A stretch of 64,000 nucleotides of DNA from Sphingobacterium sp. (GCA_022712315.1 JALAGS010000163.1:1-64000); one strand, 5' to 3'. Numbered from the stretch's first letter, positions 1-9,347 are shown. Numbers and translations are program-made. Notes: generated by a model not told the origin, from the sequence alone.

Positions 1-151
1 GTATAAGCTTAATCGTTTAAATAACCAAAATAAAATTGCATTTTTTTTGTTAATGTTAAAATTATCAATAGTTTACCCAAAAAACAGCTTTATTTATACG
101 TTTTTCCCTTCACCAAAAAATTGATCCTATAACGGGGAGCTGTAAAATAAA

Positions 152-180
152 AAAGTCGGAAGAATTTTTCTTCCGACTTT
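152..180 (-). terminator. Rho-independent terminator after the fucose-dehydrogenase-type gene
   Basis: An 11-bp perfect stem (152-162 with 170-180) encloses a 7-nt loop. On the minus strand it is followed by a run of T residues, and no comparable T tract follows on the plus strand. It therefore serves the minus-strand gene ending at 251. The remaining bases 1-150 show no gene. Confidence 0.85.
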
Positions 181-250
181 GAAGGCTACAATCTATTTCC
201 CTGTGCAGCTATTAAGCTTGAGATTTGGCTATGGACCGGATCATAGGCTA

Positions 251-1039
251 TTATTCTGCAATAATGGAACGGTCTAAATGTACGTACCCTCCATCGACAT
301 GAATCAATTGTCCTGTTGTATGACTTGATTTGTCAGATAGTAGAAATACAGTTGTATCCGCAATTTCTTCTGCTGTTGTCATGCGGTTTTCCAATGGGAT
401 GCGGTCGGTAATTTTCTTCAATATTTCCACTGGATTTGGTAAAGTCTGAATCCAGCTATCGTATTGTGGTGTAGCGCACTCGGCTACAATAATTGCATTC
501 ACACGAATGGAGTAAGGCAACAACTCTACCGCCCACTCGCGTGTCAATGCATTACGACCTCCGTTGGACGCGGCATAAGCTGACGTATTCCCTTGTCCTG
601 TTTCTCCTGTCTTGGAAGATATATTGACGATACTTCCTTTAGAGATTTTCAATGCTTCCAGCGCATGATGAGCCATTAAATAATAATGGATTAGGTTCTT
701 ATGTAATGAAGCGACAAATTTATCATAATCACCTGATGCTAAACCCACCCCATCATTATGTCCGGCATTATTCACCAAGCCATCAATGCGGCCATAGACT
801 TCCAATGTCTTTTGGACAGCTCGTTCACAGTCTTCTGGTTTAGACAACTCTGCTTCAATGCAGAGTGCATCCACACCAAATTGTTTAATTTCTTCCTTTA
901 CTTTTTCATTATCCGCCTGTTTACGGCCAACAATGACCGGAATAGCCTGTTCTTTTGCCAAAGCATGGACTACAGCCCGTCCGATCCCTTTCGCTCCGCC
1001 GGTAACAATAACAACTTTATCTCTTAAATGAAGATCCAT
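251..1039 (-). CDS. SDR-family sugar dehydrogenase, probable L-fucose dehydrogenase
   Basis: A 262-residue short-chain dehydrogenase expected to oxidise L-fucose to its lactone with NAD(P)+. The N-terminal GGAKGIG dinucleotide loop, the NNAG motif and the C-terminal SSHTTGQ...VDGGY segment are visible, and the last part resembles known bacterial L-fucose dehydrogenases. The catalytic segment reads SAYAASNGG, so the usual YxxxK lysine is asparagine; the DNA around 545-580 supports this reading. It is the last pathway gene, separated from the lactonase gene by 179 bp that hold a terminator, so it may have its own promoter. Substrate assignment rests on context; L-galactose or D-arabinose are alternatives. 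Confidence 0.8.
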   Translation of the reverse strand: MDLHLRDKVVIVTGGAKGIGRAVVHALAKEQAIPVIVGRKQADNEKVKEEIKQFGVDALCIEAELSKPEDCERAVQKTLEVYGRIDGLVNNAGHNDGVGLASGDYDKFVASLHKNLIHYYLMAHHALEALKISKGSIVNISSKTGETGQGNTSAYAASNGGRNALTREWAVELLPYSIRVNAIIVAECATPQYDSWIQTLPNPVEILKKITDRIPLENRMTTAEEIADTTVFLLSDKSSHTTGQLIHVDGGYVHLDRSIIAE

Positions 1040-1170
1040 AATACTTTTATTGAATGGTTTGTTTCATTGATTGTGGTTAACATTCGCAACAATGAACTCG
1101 TTCTCTGGTTATTGATTAATTTATATTGACGTCATTAAGCCCATTATCTAGCTTCATGACCAATAAAAAA

Positions 1171-1209
1171 CTTCAGCATGCTATTTTTCCCTTTCATAAC
1201 ATGCTGAAG
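1171..1209 (-). terminator. Terminator between lactonase and dehydrogenase genes
   Basis: A 10-bp perfect inverted repeat (CTTCAGCATG at 1171-1180 with CATGCTGAAG at 1200-1209) has a 19-nt loop. On the minus strand it is followed by TTTTTTATT. It would end the fucP-to-lactonase transcript, at least in part, before the downstream dehydrogenase gene. Confidence 0.75.
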
Positions 1210-1218
1210 CTTTTCTTT

Positions 1219-2046
1219 TTAAAGATTATACACGCGTATAGCGTTCTCTGCCCAAAAAGCATTCTTTTCTGCCGCTGTAAATTGCCCTAATTTATCCTCA
1301 ACGATAGCAATGCTCTCTTCATATGAAGCCGCCAGAAGACACACAGGCCAATCCGAGCCGTACATAATGCGCTCCTTGCCGAAACGGGCAAAAATATGTT
1401 CCAGATATTGTTTAAAATCGTCAAGCTTCCATCCCTCCCAATCAGCTTCTGTTGCAAGGCCGGAAACTTTACAGACCACGTTCGGAAAAGCAGCAAGCGC
1501 ATCGATAAACGCGGCCCACTCATCAAACGCTTTCGATTTGATCGGTGGCTTGGCAATATGATCCAATACAAATTGAAGATCCGGATTTTGTCGCACGCAA
1601 TCCAGTGTTGCTGCATAATGGCGAGGACGGATCAACAGGTCATAGGTATAATCGTAATCTGCCAAAGCCTTCAGTCCATTTAATACTGCAGGGCGGATAA
1701 GAAAATCAGGATCCGCTTCCGCCTCAACAACATGGCGAAAACCCTTGATAACAGTAGTGGTCCGATACGCCTCCAGCTGTTGCCGAATATCTGCTGCCTG
1801 AAGATCAATCCAGCCTACTACCCCCTTAATAAAAGGATAATCGGCTGCAAGCTGAACCAAATAAGCCGTTTCCTCTTTGGACTGATCTGCTTGCACAGCT
1901 ACAGTCCCTCCGAATCCGTTCCGTTCAAGCACAAACTGAATATCTAAGGGTGTAAAATCTCGTCTTATGACCTGCATCTCTTCTGTGATCCAATTATCTC
2001 TGATCGGATCGAATTTCCAGAAATGCTGATGGGTATCTATACGCAT
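1219..2046 (-). CDS. Amidohydrolase family L-fuconolactonase-type protein
   Basis: A 275-residue metal-dependent hydrolase of the amidohydrolase_2 family (TIM barrel). It opens with RIDTHQHFW, the metal-binding HxH motif of strand 1, and has LDHIAKPP and YGSDWPV near the C terminus, which carry further metal ligands including the last Asp. In oxidative fucose catabolism this family hydrolyses L-fuconolactone to L-fuconate in the cytoplasm. It lies 26 bp downstream of the FAH-family gene in the same operon, which supports the role. Rhamnonolactonase is the main alternative. Confidence 0.82.
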   Translation of the reverse strand: MRIDTHQHFWKFDPIRDNWITEEMQVIRRDFTPLDIQFVLERNGFGGTVAVQADQSKEETAYLVQLAADYPFIKGVVGWIDLQAADIRQQLEAYRTTTVIKGFRHVVEAEADPDFLIRPAVLNGLKALADYDYTYDLLIRPRHYAATLDCVRQNPDLQFVLDHIAKPPIKSKAFDEWAAFIDALAAFPNVVCKVSGLATEADWEGWKLDDFKQYLEHIFARFGKERIMYGSDWPVCLLAASYEESIAIVEDKLGQFTAAEKNAFWAENAIRVYNL

Positions 2047-2072
2047 AGTGCAAAGAAAAACTTGATGTGTAA

Positions 2073-2930
2073 TTAATTTTTTGAATACGCGACAACAGTC
2101 TGACGGGATTCTCCAAGACCATCGGCTCCCAACTCGATAACATCGCCAGGTTTCAAATAAATCGGCGGATTAAATCCTAAGCCAACACCTGCAGGCGTAC
2201 CTGTTGAAATAACGTCACCAGGCAACAATGTCATAAATTTAGACACATACGATACCACATGTGCTACCGAAAAGATCAAATCCTTTGTATTACCATCTTG
2301 ATAGGTTTTTCCGTTTACTTTTAACCAAAGACGCACATTATTGATGTCTTTGATCTCTTCTTTTGTTGCCATGAAGGGTCCCATCGGGGCAAAAGTATCA
2401 CATCCTTTTCCTTTATCCCAGGTACCGCCACGCTCCAACTGATACTCACGTTCAGAAACATCATTATGCAATACATAGCCTACAACATAATCCAAAGCCT
2501 CATGTTCTTCTACATAGGATGCCTTTTTGCCGATGACAATACAAAACTCCACTTCCCAGTCGGTTTTAAGCGAATCTTTAGGAATCATCACTTCATCATA
2601 TGGACCCACCAACGAAGTGGTCGATTTCATAAAGATGATCGGTTCAGCCGGAATTGGTGCATTTGTTTCCTTGGCGTGATCAAGATAATTTAATCCAATA
2701 CAAACAATTTTGGATGGGCGGGCAAAAGGTGCGCCGATACGCTCTCCTTGAGGAACTTCAATCAACTTACCTTCATTTGCTTTTACAAATTCTTCTAGAC
2801 GGGCTACACCATCTTCAGCAAAGAACTGCTCATTATAATCACCACCAAATGCACTTACATCATAATTTACACCATCGATCTGAACACCGATTTTTTCTCT
2901 GCCTTGAGCTCCAAAACGTATTAATTTCAT
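2073..2930 (-). CDS. FAH-family 2,4-diketo-3-deoxy-L-fuconate hydrolase-type protein
   Basis: A 285-residue fumarylacetoacetate hydrolase family protein. The core has GLNYLDHA, the metal-binding acidic pair in WEVEF, and NDVSERE, all typical of FAH hydrolases. In the Xanthomonas-type pathway the enzyme cleaves 2,4-diketo-3-deoxy-L-fuconate to pyruvate and L-lactate. The gene sits 39 bp downstream of the second SDR, which would make that diketo acid, so the order of genes mirrors the order of the last steps. Annotation as ureidoglycolate lyase, common for this family, is unlikely here. Function is inferred from family and operon. Confidence 0.82.
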   Translation of the reverse strand: MKLIRFGAQGREKIGVQIDGVNYDVSAFGGDYNEQFFAEDGVARLEEFVKANEGKLIEVPQGERIGAPFARPSKIVCIGLNYLDHAKETNAPIPAEPIIFMKSTTSLVGPYDEVMIPKDSLKTDWEVEFCIVIGKKASYVEEHEALDYVVGYVLHNDVSEREYQLERGGTWDKGKGCDTFAPMGPFMATKEEIKDINNVRLWLKVNGKTYQDGNTKDLIFSVAHVVSYVSKFMTLLPGDVISTGTPAGVGLGFNPPIYLKPGDVIELGADGLGESRQTVVAYSKN

Positions 2931-2969
2931 TTTTATAGTATTGAGATAATAATATTTTATTTAAACTTT

Positions 2970-3734
2970 CTAGTTATTCAATTTAATAAAACCACCATCA
3001 ATTGGATAGTCATTTCCAGTAATAAAGCCTGCATCATCACTACATAGGAAAAGTGCTAATTTAGCAATTTCTTCAGGCTGTGCCATACGGCCTATTGGCT
3101 GACTAGCCGATAGTTTTTCGAACATTTCCTCCTCTTTCCCAGGATAGTTCTTTGCGATAAATCCGTCCACAAATGGTGTATGTACGCGCGCTGGAGAAAT
3201 ACTATTGCAACGTATACCATAAGCCATGTAATCCCTTGCAACGGACATTGACATCGCATAAATAGCACCCTTGCTCATTGAATATGCAAACCGATCTGTG
3301 ATGCCTACCCATGCGGCAATGGAAGCAAGATTAAGAATTGCACCCGAACCCTGTGCTTTCATGATAGGCACGATGGCATGCAATGCGTTATAAGCACCCT
3401 TAACATTCACGTTAAAAACACGGTCAAAATCTTCTGATCGGCAATTCTCCAAATTACCAACATGAGCGATACCGGCATTATTTACTAAAATATCAATTTT
3501 TCCGATATTTTGTGCTATAGCGGTAATTTCTTGTTGGTCAGTTACATTACAACGGTTGAATGCTGCCTGACCACCAGAAGCCAAAATTTCATCCACAACA
3601 GCTTTTCCGCCTTCTTCATTTAAATCCAGAATGTGAACTTTTGCTCCTTCCGCAGCAAATTGCAAACTGATCGCACGACCTATCCCACTACCACCACCAG
3701 TAATAACAGCTACTTTTTGTTCTAATTTTCCCAT
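2970..3734 (-). CDS. SDR-family 2-keto-3-deoxy-L-fuconate dehydrogenase-type protein
   Basis: A 254-residue classical short-chain dehydrogenase with GGGSGIG for the nucleotide, NNAG, the catalytic Ser in NLASIAAW and an intact YSMSK active site. It differs from the SDR at 251-1039, which lacks the Lys. Within the pathway it would oxidise 2-keto-3-deoxy-L-fuconate at C4 with NAD+. The stop is 39 bp before the FAH-family gene, and the start is 2 bp after the fucosidase stop, so all are probably one transcript. A 2-keto-3-deoxy-L-rhamnonate dehydrogenase would look the same. Confidence 0.8.
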   Translation of the reverse strand: MGKLEQKVAVITGGGSGIGRAISLQFAAEGAKVHILDLNEEGGKAVVDEILASGGQAAFNRCNVTDQQEITAIAQNIGKIDILVNNAGIAHVGNLENCRSEDFDRVFNVNVKGAYNALHAIVPIMKAQGSGAILNLASIAAWVGITDRFAYSMSKGAIYAMSMSVARDYMAYGIRCNSISPARVHTPFVDGFIAKNYPGKEEEMFEKLSASQPIGRMAQPEEIAKLALFLCSDDAGFITGNDYPIDGGFIKLNN

Positions 3735-3736
3735 TG

Positions 3737-5050
3737 TTATTTAATTGTTAATGTCAATACTAAATCCGCCTCATCCGAAGAGCTAGGCAAATCCAATCGT
3801 AGACTATTGTTTTTATGACTAAACTTAATCTCTTTATTTCCAATAAATGTTTTTACTTTTTTCACCTGATAAGGAAGATTACTGATCGACAATTCCTTCT
3901 TATCTGTTTTGAACACATGCAAATACACCTGATTTCCTTTTTTCGTCAGCGCATACTCATCTGTTGGCGACACCGCTCCCCCCTCAGTTCCATAGATGGT
4001 CTCTCCATACACTTCCAGCCATTTTCCAAGTTCTTTCAACCTTTCTTGTTGATAGTCCTGAATTTCACCATTCGGCATCGGTCCTACATTGAGCAACAAG
4101 TTGGAACCGTGGCCCGCAGCCTTGACCAGATATTTCAGCACTTCCTGAAATGATTTTCGCGTCCGATCTTTTAGCTCAAATCCCCATGAACCTGCAATTG
4201 TTCCACAGACCTCTTTCGGTAATTTCCCGACATCATGTGCCTTCGTCCCAAAACCAGTGGTGTTCTCGCCGGGCAGATCACGCTCGAACATCTGAAAATC
4301 CTCACCTTCGAAGGGAGCTAAATGGTGATTATTCCCCACCAAACATTGGGGTTGTAGCTTGTGGATCAATTCATAAATTTCTTTGAAATGCCAATCCTCA
4401 TTGGGTTTATCCCAATGACCATCAAACCAGATCCCGTCGATCTGACCATAATTGCTCAAAAGTTCAGTCAATTGACTTTTCATAAACTGGACATAATGAT
4501 TCCAGTCGCCCTTTGTAGAATCACGACCCGCAATACCGCCGCCCGTCTTACCGACAGGTAAATAGTCATCCCGGTGCCAATCTAACAGTGAATAATAGAA
4601 CATCACTTTTATGCCTTCGGCATGACAGGCTTCCACCAATTCCTTTACGATATCACGTTTGAACGGTGATTTCTTCACCACGTTATAGTCTGAAGCCTGG
4701 CTGTTCCACATCGAGAATCCATCGTGGTGTCTGGTTGTAAAGGTGATATACTTTGCGCCAGCCTGCTTGAACAATCTCGCCCATTCTTTTGCATCAAAAG
4801 AAATTGGATTGAAAAATTTAGGCAGCAAGGCATATTCATCCAAACTGATATTCTGGTTATTCATGACCCATTCACCATCGCCCAACACACTGTATACTCC
4901 CCAATGGATAAAAACACCAAATCGAGATTGATCAAACCATTCCCTATTTTTTAGGTTTTCGGGACTTGGCTGATAAGGTTGCTGGCTATAGCTAGCGGAT
5001 ACAGATCCGATCAGCAAGGCCAAACCACAGATAACATGTTTAAGATTCAT
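3737..5050 (-). CDS. GH29 alpha-L-fucosidase, secreted
   Basis: A 437-residue glycoside hydrolase that starts with a clear signal peptide ending near SASYSQ, so it acts in the periplasm or on the surface. The GH29 hallmarks are WFDQSRFGVFIHWG near the start, TTRHHDGFSMW, and DGIWFDGHWD, where the Asp of WFDG is the family's nucleophile. The enzyme releases L-fucose from glycans. Its position inside the catabolic operon, between the dehydratase and the SDR, is the best evidence that the pathway handles fucose rather than rhamnose. The length matches a catalytic domain plus a short C-terminal beta domain. Confidence 0.92.
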   Translation of the reverse strand: MNLKHVICGLALLIGSVSASYSQQPYQPSPENLKNREWFDQSRFGVFIHWGVYSVLGDGEWVMNNQNISLDEYALLPKFFNPISFDAKEWARLFKQAGAKYITFTTRHHDGFSMWNSQASDYNVVKKSPFKRDIVKELVEACHAEGIKVMFYYSLLDWHRDDYLPVGKTGGGIAGRDSTKGDWNHYVQFMKSQLTELLSNYGQIDGIWFDGHWDKPNEDWHFKEIYELIHKLQPQCLVGNNHHLAPFEGEDFQMFERDLPGENTTGFGTKAHDVGKLPKEVCGTIAGSWGFELKDRTRKSFQEVLKYLVKAAGHGSNLLLNVGPMPNGEIQDYQQERLKELGKWLEVYGETIYGTEGGAVSPTDEYALTKKGNQVYLHVFKTDKKELSISNLPYQVKKVKTFIGNKEIKFSHKNNSLRLDLPSSSDEADLVLTLTIK

Positions 5051-5069
5051 ATATTAAATCATTATTGAT

Positions 5070-6728
5070 CTACAAGGAAACACCTCTACGCCAAGGGATG
5101 AAATCGTCTTGCCCCAACAGTACAGCCTTGGGTTTAATTTCACCCGAAGCAACCTCAATCACATAATCCAAAATACGGTGTGCGGCCTCCTCAATAGTCT
5201 CCGTTCCTTCGATAATAGTACCACAGTTCAAATCCAAGATATCCGGCATTTTCTCAAAAGTCTTGGTATTTGTTGAAAGTTTGATAACCGGTGTAATCGG
5301 GTTACCTGTAGGTGTACCCAGGCCAGTAGTAAACAAGACAATATTGGCACCTGCGGCCACCTCTGCGGTGGTACTTTCCACATCATTGCCAGGAGTACAT
5401 AGTAAGTTTAACCCCGGACCGTTGGCCAATTCAGGATAATCAATCACCGCTGCAACAGGTGAGGTTCCTCCTTTTTTGGCTGCCCCTGCAGACTTAATCG
5501 CGTCAGTAATTAAGCCATCACGAATATTTCCCGGAGAAGGATTCATATAGAAACCCGAGCCATCAGCCTCGGCTTTTGCATTATACGTACGCATCAGCGA
5601 CATAAAACGCTCCGCTGTTGGCTCATCAACACAGCGGTCGCTCAATTCTTGTTCCACACCACATAATTCTGGGAATTCCGCCAAGATCACCGATCCGCCT
5701 AAAGTCACCAAAATATCCGACACAAAACCGAGCGCAGGATTGGCAGAGATACCCGAGAATCCGTCCGAGCCACCACATTCCAGTCCAATACACAATTTGT
5801 CCAATGTGGCTGGTTTACGCTCATTTTTATCAGCTTGCATCATCCCCGCAAAAGTTGCCTTAATAGCCTTTTGCATAAGTTCCTTTTCAGTTCCTTCTTT
5901 CTGCTGCTCGAAAATATATAGCGGGCGATCAAAACCTGGGCTTCGCTTTTCAATTTCCGCCTTCAGAATAGAAGCCTGCGCATGCTGGCATCCTAAACTC
6001 AATACGGTCGCACCCGCGACATTCGGATGCGTGATATAACCGGCCAAAAGACCACATAAAGCATCCGAGTCCATGCGTGTCCCGCCACATCCCATCTCAT
6101 GGTTTAAAAACTTGATTCCATCGACATTTTTGAATAGGCGTTCCTGCTCGCTTGAAGTTGAATTAGCAAGTAGATCCTGGTTGAGAATCTGGTTTACATC
6201 AGCACCAGACTTATACAGACCAATCAGATCTTCGACTTCGGATATATAATTATTAGCTTTTACTTTATAACCCAGTTTTTCCTCAAAAGCAGCCTTTAAA
6301 GTCAATACATTTCTATTTTCACAAAAAACCAATGGAATAACCAACCAGTAATTTGCCGTTCCAACCGTCCCGTTTGAGCGATGAAATCCATTGAACGTTT
6401 TATCTTTAAATGCAGAAACATCAGGTTTTGTCCAGGCTGTTTTGCGGTTTCCCATTCTGAAATCTTCAGACGCATGGCGCAAGTTTTCAGTCGTAATGAG
6501 TTCTCCCTCAGCTAAGGAAGTATTCAATTTCCCAACCAAAACACCATACATTAATATCTCCGTATCTTGTTCCATTGGCTGGATGGTAAATTTATGTTTG
6601 GCAGCAACAGCCTGCTTTAATGTAAATTCCTTACCTTCAAAAACAATCGTTGTTCCTTCCGCCAAGTCCTGTAATGCAACAAGGACATTATCCATTGGAT
6701 GGATCTGTAAATAGCGCTGTATAGCCAT
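5070..6728 (-). CDS. UxaA-family sugar-acid dehydratase, probable L-fuconate dehydratase
   Basis: A 552-residue protein of the altronate dehydratase (UxaA) family. An N-terminal SAF domain (about residues 1-95) is followed by the large catalytic domain with NHEMGCGGTRMDSD, LGLECGGSDGFSG and conserved cysteines. Altronate dehydratase itself belongs to galacturonate catabolism, but here every neighbour is a fucose-pathway gene. The same family sits in the Campylobacter jejuni fucose locus as a split gene. It thus probably replaces the enolase-type fuconate dehydratase of Xanthomonas. The start lies 2 bp from the mutarotase stop. The galacturonate alternative cannot be excluded because a pectin locus is nearby. 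Confidence 0.78.
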   Translation of the reverse strand: MAIQRYLQIHPMDNVLVALQDLAEGTTIVFEGKEFTLKQAVAAKHKFTIQPMEQDTEILMYGVLVGKLNTSLAEGELITTENLRHASEDFRMGNRKTAWTKPDVSAFKDKTFNGFHRSNGTVGTANYWLVIPLVFCENRNVLTLKAAFEEKLGYKVKANNYISEVEDLIGLYKSGADVNQILNQDLLANSTSSEQERLFKNVDGIKFLNHEMGCGGTRMDSDALCGLLAGYITHPNVAGATVLSLGCQHAQASILKAEIEKRSPGFDRPLYIFEQQKEGTEKELMQKAIKATFAGMMQADKNERKPATLDKLCIGLECGGSDGFSGISANPALGFVSDILVTLGGSVILAEFPELCGVEQELSDRCVDEPTAERFMSLMRTYNAKAEADGSGFYMNPSPGNIRDGLITDAIKSAGAAKKGGTSPVAAVIDYPELANGPGLNLLCTPGNDVESTTAEVAAGANIVLFTTGLGTPTGNPITPVIKLSTNTKTFEKMPDILDLNCGTIIEGTETIEEAAHRILDYVIEVASGEIKPKAVLLGQDDFIPWRRGVSL

Positions 6729-6730
6729 AA

Positions 6731-7063
6731 TTATACTAATTCAAATATTTTGGTCATCATTACCCATTTCTCCCCCGGTTTTGCCCCCGGAATAGCCGCC
6801 TGATATTTCCACATCAGTTGTTCCCATTCCTGCACTTTTTCATTGGCAGCATCCATAGCCGATTTTTTTTCAAATGAAAAGTCGTCGCCTACCTCCATGT
6901 TCATAAACAATCTATTTTCAAAACGATAGATTTCCATCTGCTCAACCCCAGCATCCAGAATCGAACGCTTTATTTCTGGCCACACCTCACGGTGATAGTC
7001 CTCATATTCCTTGATCAATTGTGGATCGTCCACCAGATCCAAAGCCATGACATATCTTTTCAT
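6731..7063 (-). CDS. L-rhamnose/L-fucose mutarotase (DUF718 family)
   Basis: A 110-residue protein of the RhaM-like mutarotase family, close to the usual ~104-110 residues. It has the conserved active-site His in YHREVWPEI and the MNMEVGDDF segment. It interconverts alpha and beta anomers of 6-deoxy-L-sugars so that the dehydrogenase receives its preferred anomer. It lies between the fucP-like permease (10 bp away) and the dehydratase (2 bp away), as the family member does in the C. jejuni fucose cluster. Confidence 0.87.
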   Translation of the reverse strand: MKRYVMALDLVDDPQLIKEYEDYHREVWPEIKRSILDAGVEQMEIYRFENRLFMNMEVGDDFSFEKKSAMDAANEKVQEWEQLMWKYQAAIPGAKPGEKWVMMTKIFELV

Positions 7064-7073
7064 TGTAAACTAA

Positions 7074-8339
7074 TTAATGTGATTTAAGATTTTCTGTTTC
7101 CGCAATACTGACCTTTCTATTTTGGAATGCAAACAGTAAGACAACAATAAAACAAACCAATGGCACAAAATAACCATATTGAAAATGTCCCGTTTTATCT
7201 GAAATAAAGCCTAGAATCGGAGGCAACAACGCGCCACCAACAATGGACATCACGATGAGACTGGAAGCCGATTTTGTATCTGCACCAATCCCCTGTACAC
7301 CAAAGGCGAAAATCGTCGGGAACATAATAGACATAAAAAAAGCGATACCAATGAGCGCGTATAGGGTCTGGATACCAGATCCAAAGATCACGAATAGGGA
7401 TAAAATAATCGTTACAAACGAATAAATGATCAGCAGTTTCGATGCGGATATAAAACGCATAAAAAATGTTCCAATAAACCGGCCCAACATAAAAGCCAGT
7501 CCAGCAAATCCGGCATAATCAGCACCATCCTTACCCGATATTCCAGCAGCTTCCGTTGCATACAATACCAAGAAGCTTAAAATACAAACTTGGGCTCCAA
7601 CATAAAAAAACTGAGCTACCACAGCCCAGCGTACATTTTTATGGCGCAACGCGTGGAAGAAACCTGATTTCCCATCTTCTTCGGCATCTTTGATATCAGG
7701 CAATTTGGTAAAGAAAAATAATGCAGCGATCAATAAGATCAATATGCCCAATACCACATAAGGCAATTTTACAGAAGCTGTTTCCGACTGTATATATGCC
7801 ATTTTTGCCTGTTCAGCCATTTGCGCCAATTCCTCCTGTGACTTCGGCTCATGGGATAGAATAAACTTTCCACCGAAAATTGGTGCTACAAAGGCAGCAA
7901 GCCCATTAAAGGACTGTGCAAAATTAAGTCGTTGCGCCGATGATGCCGGATCACCCAATATCGCAACATACGGGTTTGCAGCAGTTTCCAGAATGGTAAG
8001 ACCACAGGCAACCACAAATAAGGCCCCCAAAAAGAAAACATAACTTATCGTATTAGCCGCAGGCACAAAAAGAAAACATCCAATGGCAAAAAAGATCAAT
8101 CCGATCAAGATACCAGCTTTATAGCCATATCTTTTCATAATAATCCCGGCAGGAATCGCCATCACAAAATAAGCGATAAATACAGCCGAATCGACTAATG
8201 AAGCCTGGAAATGGGACAAACTAAACGCATTCCTTAAATGCGGAATCAAGATTGGATCAAGGTTATGGATAAATCCCCAAAAAAAGAACAAGGACGTTAC
8301 CAAAATCAAGGCAAATGTGTAACTCTTTTTATTCGTCAT
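7074..8339 (-). CDS. fucP: FucP-type L-fucose:H+ symporter (MFS)
   Basis: A 421-residue 12-TM major facilitator of the FHS/FucP family. Family features are HNLDPILIPHL in helix 1, LETAANPYVAILG, and QRLNFAQSFNGLA. It should import L-fucose with a proton across the inner membrane. The ATG at 8339 is preferred over an in-frame TTG at 8348. It is the first gene of the minus-strand catabolic operon and is divergent from the AraC regulator, with a 144-bp shared control region. Family members can also carry glucose or galactose, so specificity comes from context. Confidence 0.85.
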   Translation of the reverse strand: MTNKKSYTFALILVTSLFFFWGFIHNLDPILIPHLRNAFSLSHFQASLVDSAVFIAYFVMAIPAGIIMKRYGYKAGILIGLIFFAIGCFLFVPAANTISYVFFLGALFVVACGLTILETAANPYVAILGDPASSAQRLNFAQSFNGLAAFVAPIFGGKFILSHEPKSQEELAQMAEQAKMAYIQSETASVKLPYVVLGILILLIAALFFFTKLPDIKDAEEDGKSGFFHALRHKNVRWAVVAQFFYVGAQVCILSFLVLYATEAAGISGKDGADYAGFAGLAFMLGRFIGTFFMRFISASKLLIIYSFVTIILSLFVIFGSGIQTLYALIGIAFFMSIMFPTIFAFGVQGIGADTKSASSLIVMSIVGGALLPPILGFISDKTGHFQYGYFVPLVCFIVVLLFAFQNRKVSIAETENLKSH

Positions 8340-8483
8340 ATTTTTCAAATGGTTATAAGTAGTTATTTAATGTAAAATAAGCTTAAATATGCTAGACAAT
8401 ATTCAAGTATATTATCAAATTATTAAGCTATATTACCATAAGCAAACAGAAATCTGTAACTTTACTGCATATATTTCACAATT
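8340..8483. promoter_or_regulatory. Divergent control region fucP / araC-type regulator
   Basis: This AT-rich spacer separates the divergent starts at 8339 and 8484. On the plus strand TAACTTTA (8457-8464) is one mismatch from the Bacteroidota -7 consensus TAnnTTTG and lies 19 bp before the regulator ATG. No convincing -7 box was found for fucP. The AraC protein probably binds here, but no clear paired half-sites were found. Confidence 0.45.
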
Positions 8484-9347
8484 ATGAAAGCACAGCTACT
8501 TCATTTAAACAGTAATCTTGAGCATTCATTCAACGCAAGAAGAGACAATACGCCGCAGTACCACAACCTTTGGCACTACCATGAAGAATTGGAATTGATC
8601 TATTTTGCAAAGGGATCTGGAACACAGTTTATTGGCGATAGCGTTCGTCGCTTTGAATCGGGAGATATTACCTTAGTTGGTTCAAACTTACCTCACTATT
8701 GGTTATTCGATGAAATTTACCTCCGCGAGGAGGAAGCAGAACCAGCAGATATCCGTGTACTCCATTTTAAAGAGAACTTTTGGGGAAATGATTTTATTAA
8801 TTTACCTGAAAACAAATCCATCAGAGATCTTATACGTGTATCAAAAAGAGGCATTTCATTATCGGAAATCAGCCGATTAAAAACAGCCCAATTAATCGAT
8901 GCAATTTTGGTTTCAACCGGCACCGCACGCATTATTCATTTGTTGGAAATCTTACAGCGCATTGCAACCGAAGGACAGCATGATCTATTGACTAGTCCCA
9001 CTTTTTCCATCCAGCTACAGGATCAGGACGCCAACCGTATGCAGATTGCCATGCAATATATCGGTGAAAACTACCGCGATCAGATACGTCTACAGGAACT
9101 CGCATCCTTAACAGGGATGACACCGAATTCCTTTTGCCGCTATTTCAAATCGCAGATCGGAAAGACGCTCTTTCAATTTCTGATTGAAATGCGCGTGAAG
9201 ACCGCCTGCAATTTATTGATGGAAAACAAACATACGGTAAAACAGATCTGTTTTGAAGCGGGATTTCAAAACTTCTCGAGCTTCCATAAATACTTCAAAA
9301 ATGTAACAGGTACGACCCCGCTCAGCTTTCAGCGATCAAAAACTTAA
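8484..9347 (+). CDS. AraC-family transcriptional regulator of the fucose cluster
   Basis: A 287-residue regulator. An N-terminal cupin-like sensor (about residues 15-85, with HYHEELELIYFAKGSG) precedes a C-terminal double helix-turn-helix (about 185-285). The second HTH ends in GFQNFSSFHKYFKNVTGTTP, the classical AraC signature. It is divergent from fucP and so likely activates the catabolic operon in response to fucose or an intermediate. Its 3' end overlaps the convergent oxidoreductase gene by 12 bp. Confidence 0.87.
   Translation: MKAQLLHLNSNLEHSFNARRDNTPQYHNLWHYHEELELIYFAKGSGTQFIGDSVRRFESGDITLVGSNLPHYWLFDEIYLREEEAEPADIRVLHFKENFWGNDFINLPENKSIRDLIRVSKRGISLSEISRLKTAQLIDAILVSTGTARIIHLLEILQRIATEGQHDLLTSPTFSIQLQDQDANRMQIAMQYIGENYRDQIRLQELASLTGMTPNSFCRYFKSQIGKTLFQFLIEMRVKTACNLLMENKHTVKQICFEAGFQNFSSFHKYFKNVTGTTPLSFQRSKT

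Noticed and set aside
129..145. AACGGGGAGC near 131 similar to the terminator core near 63461
   Set aside because: No matching arm lies beside the first copy, so the shared ten bases look accidental.
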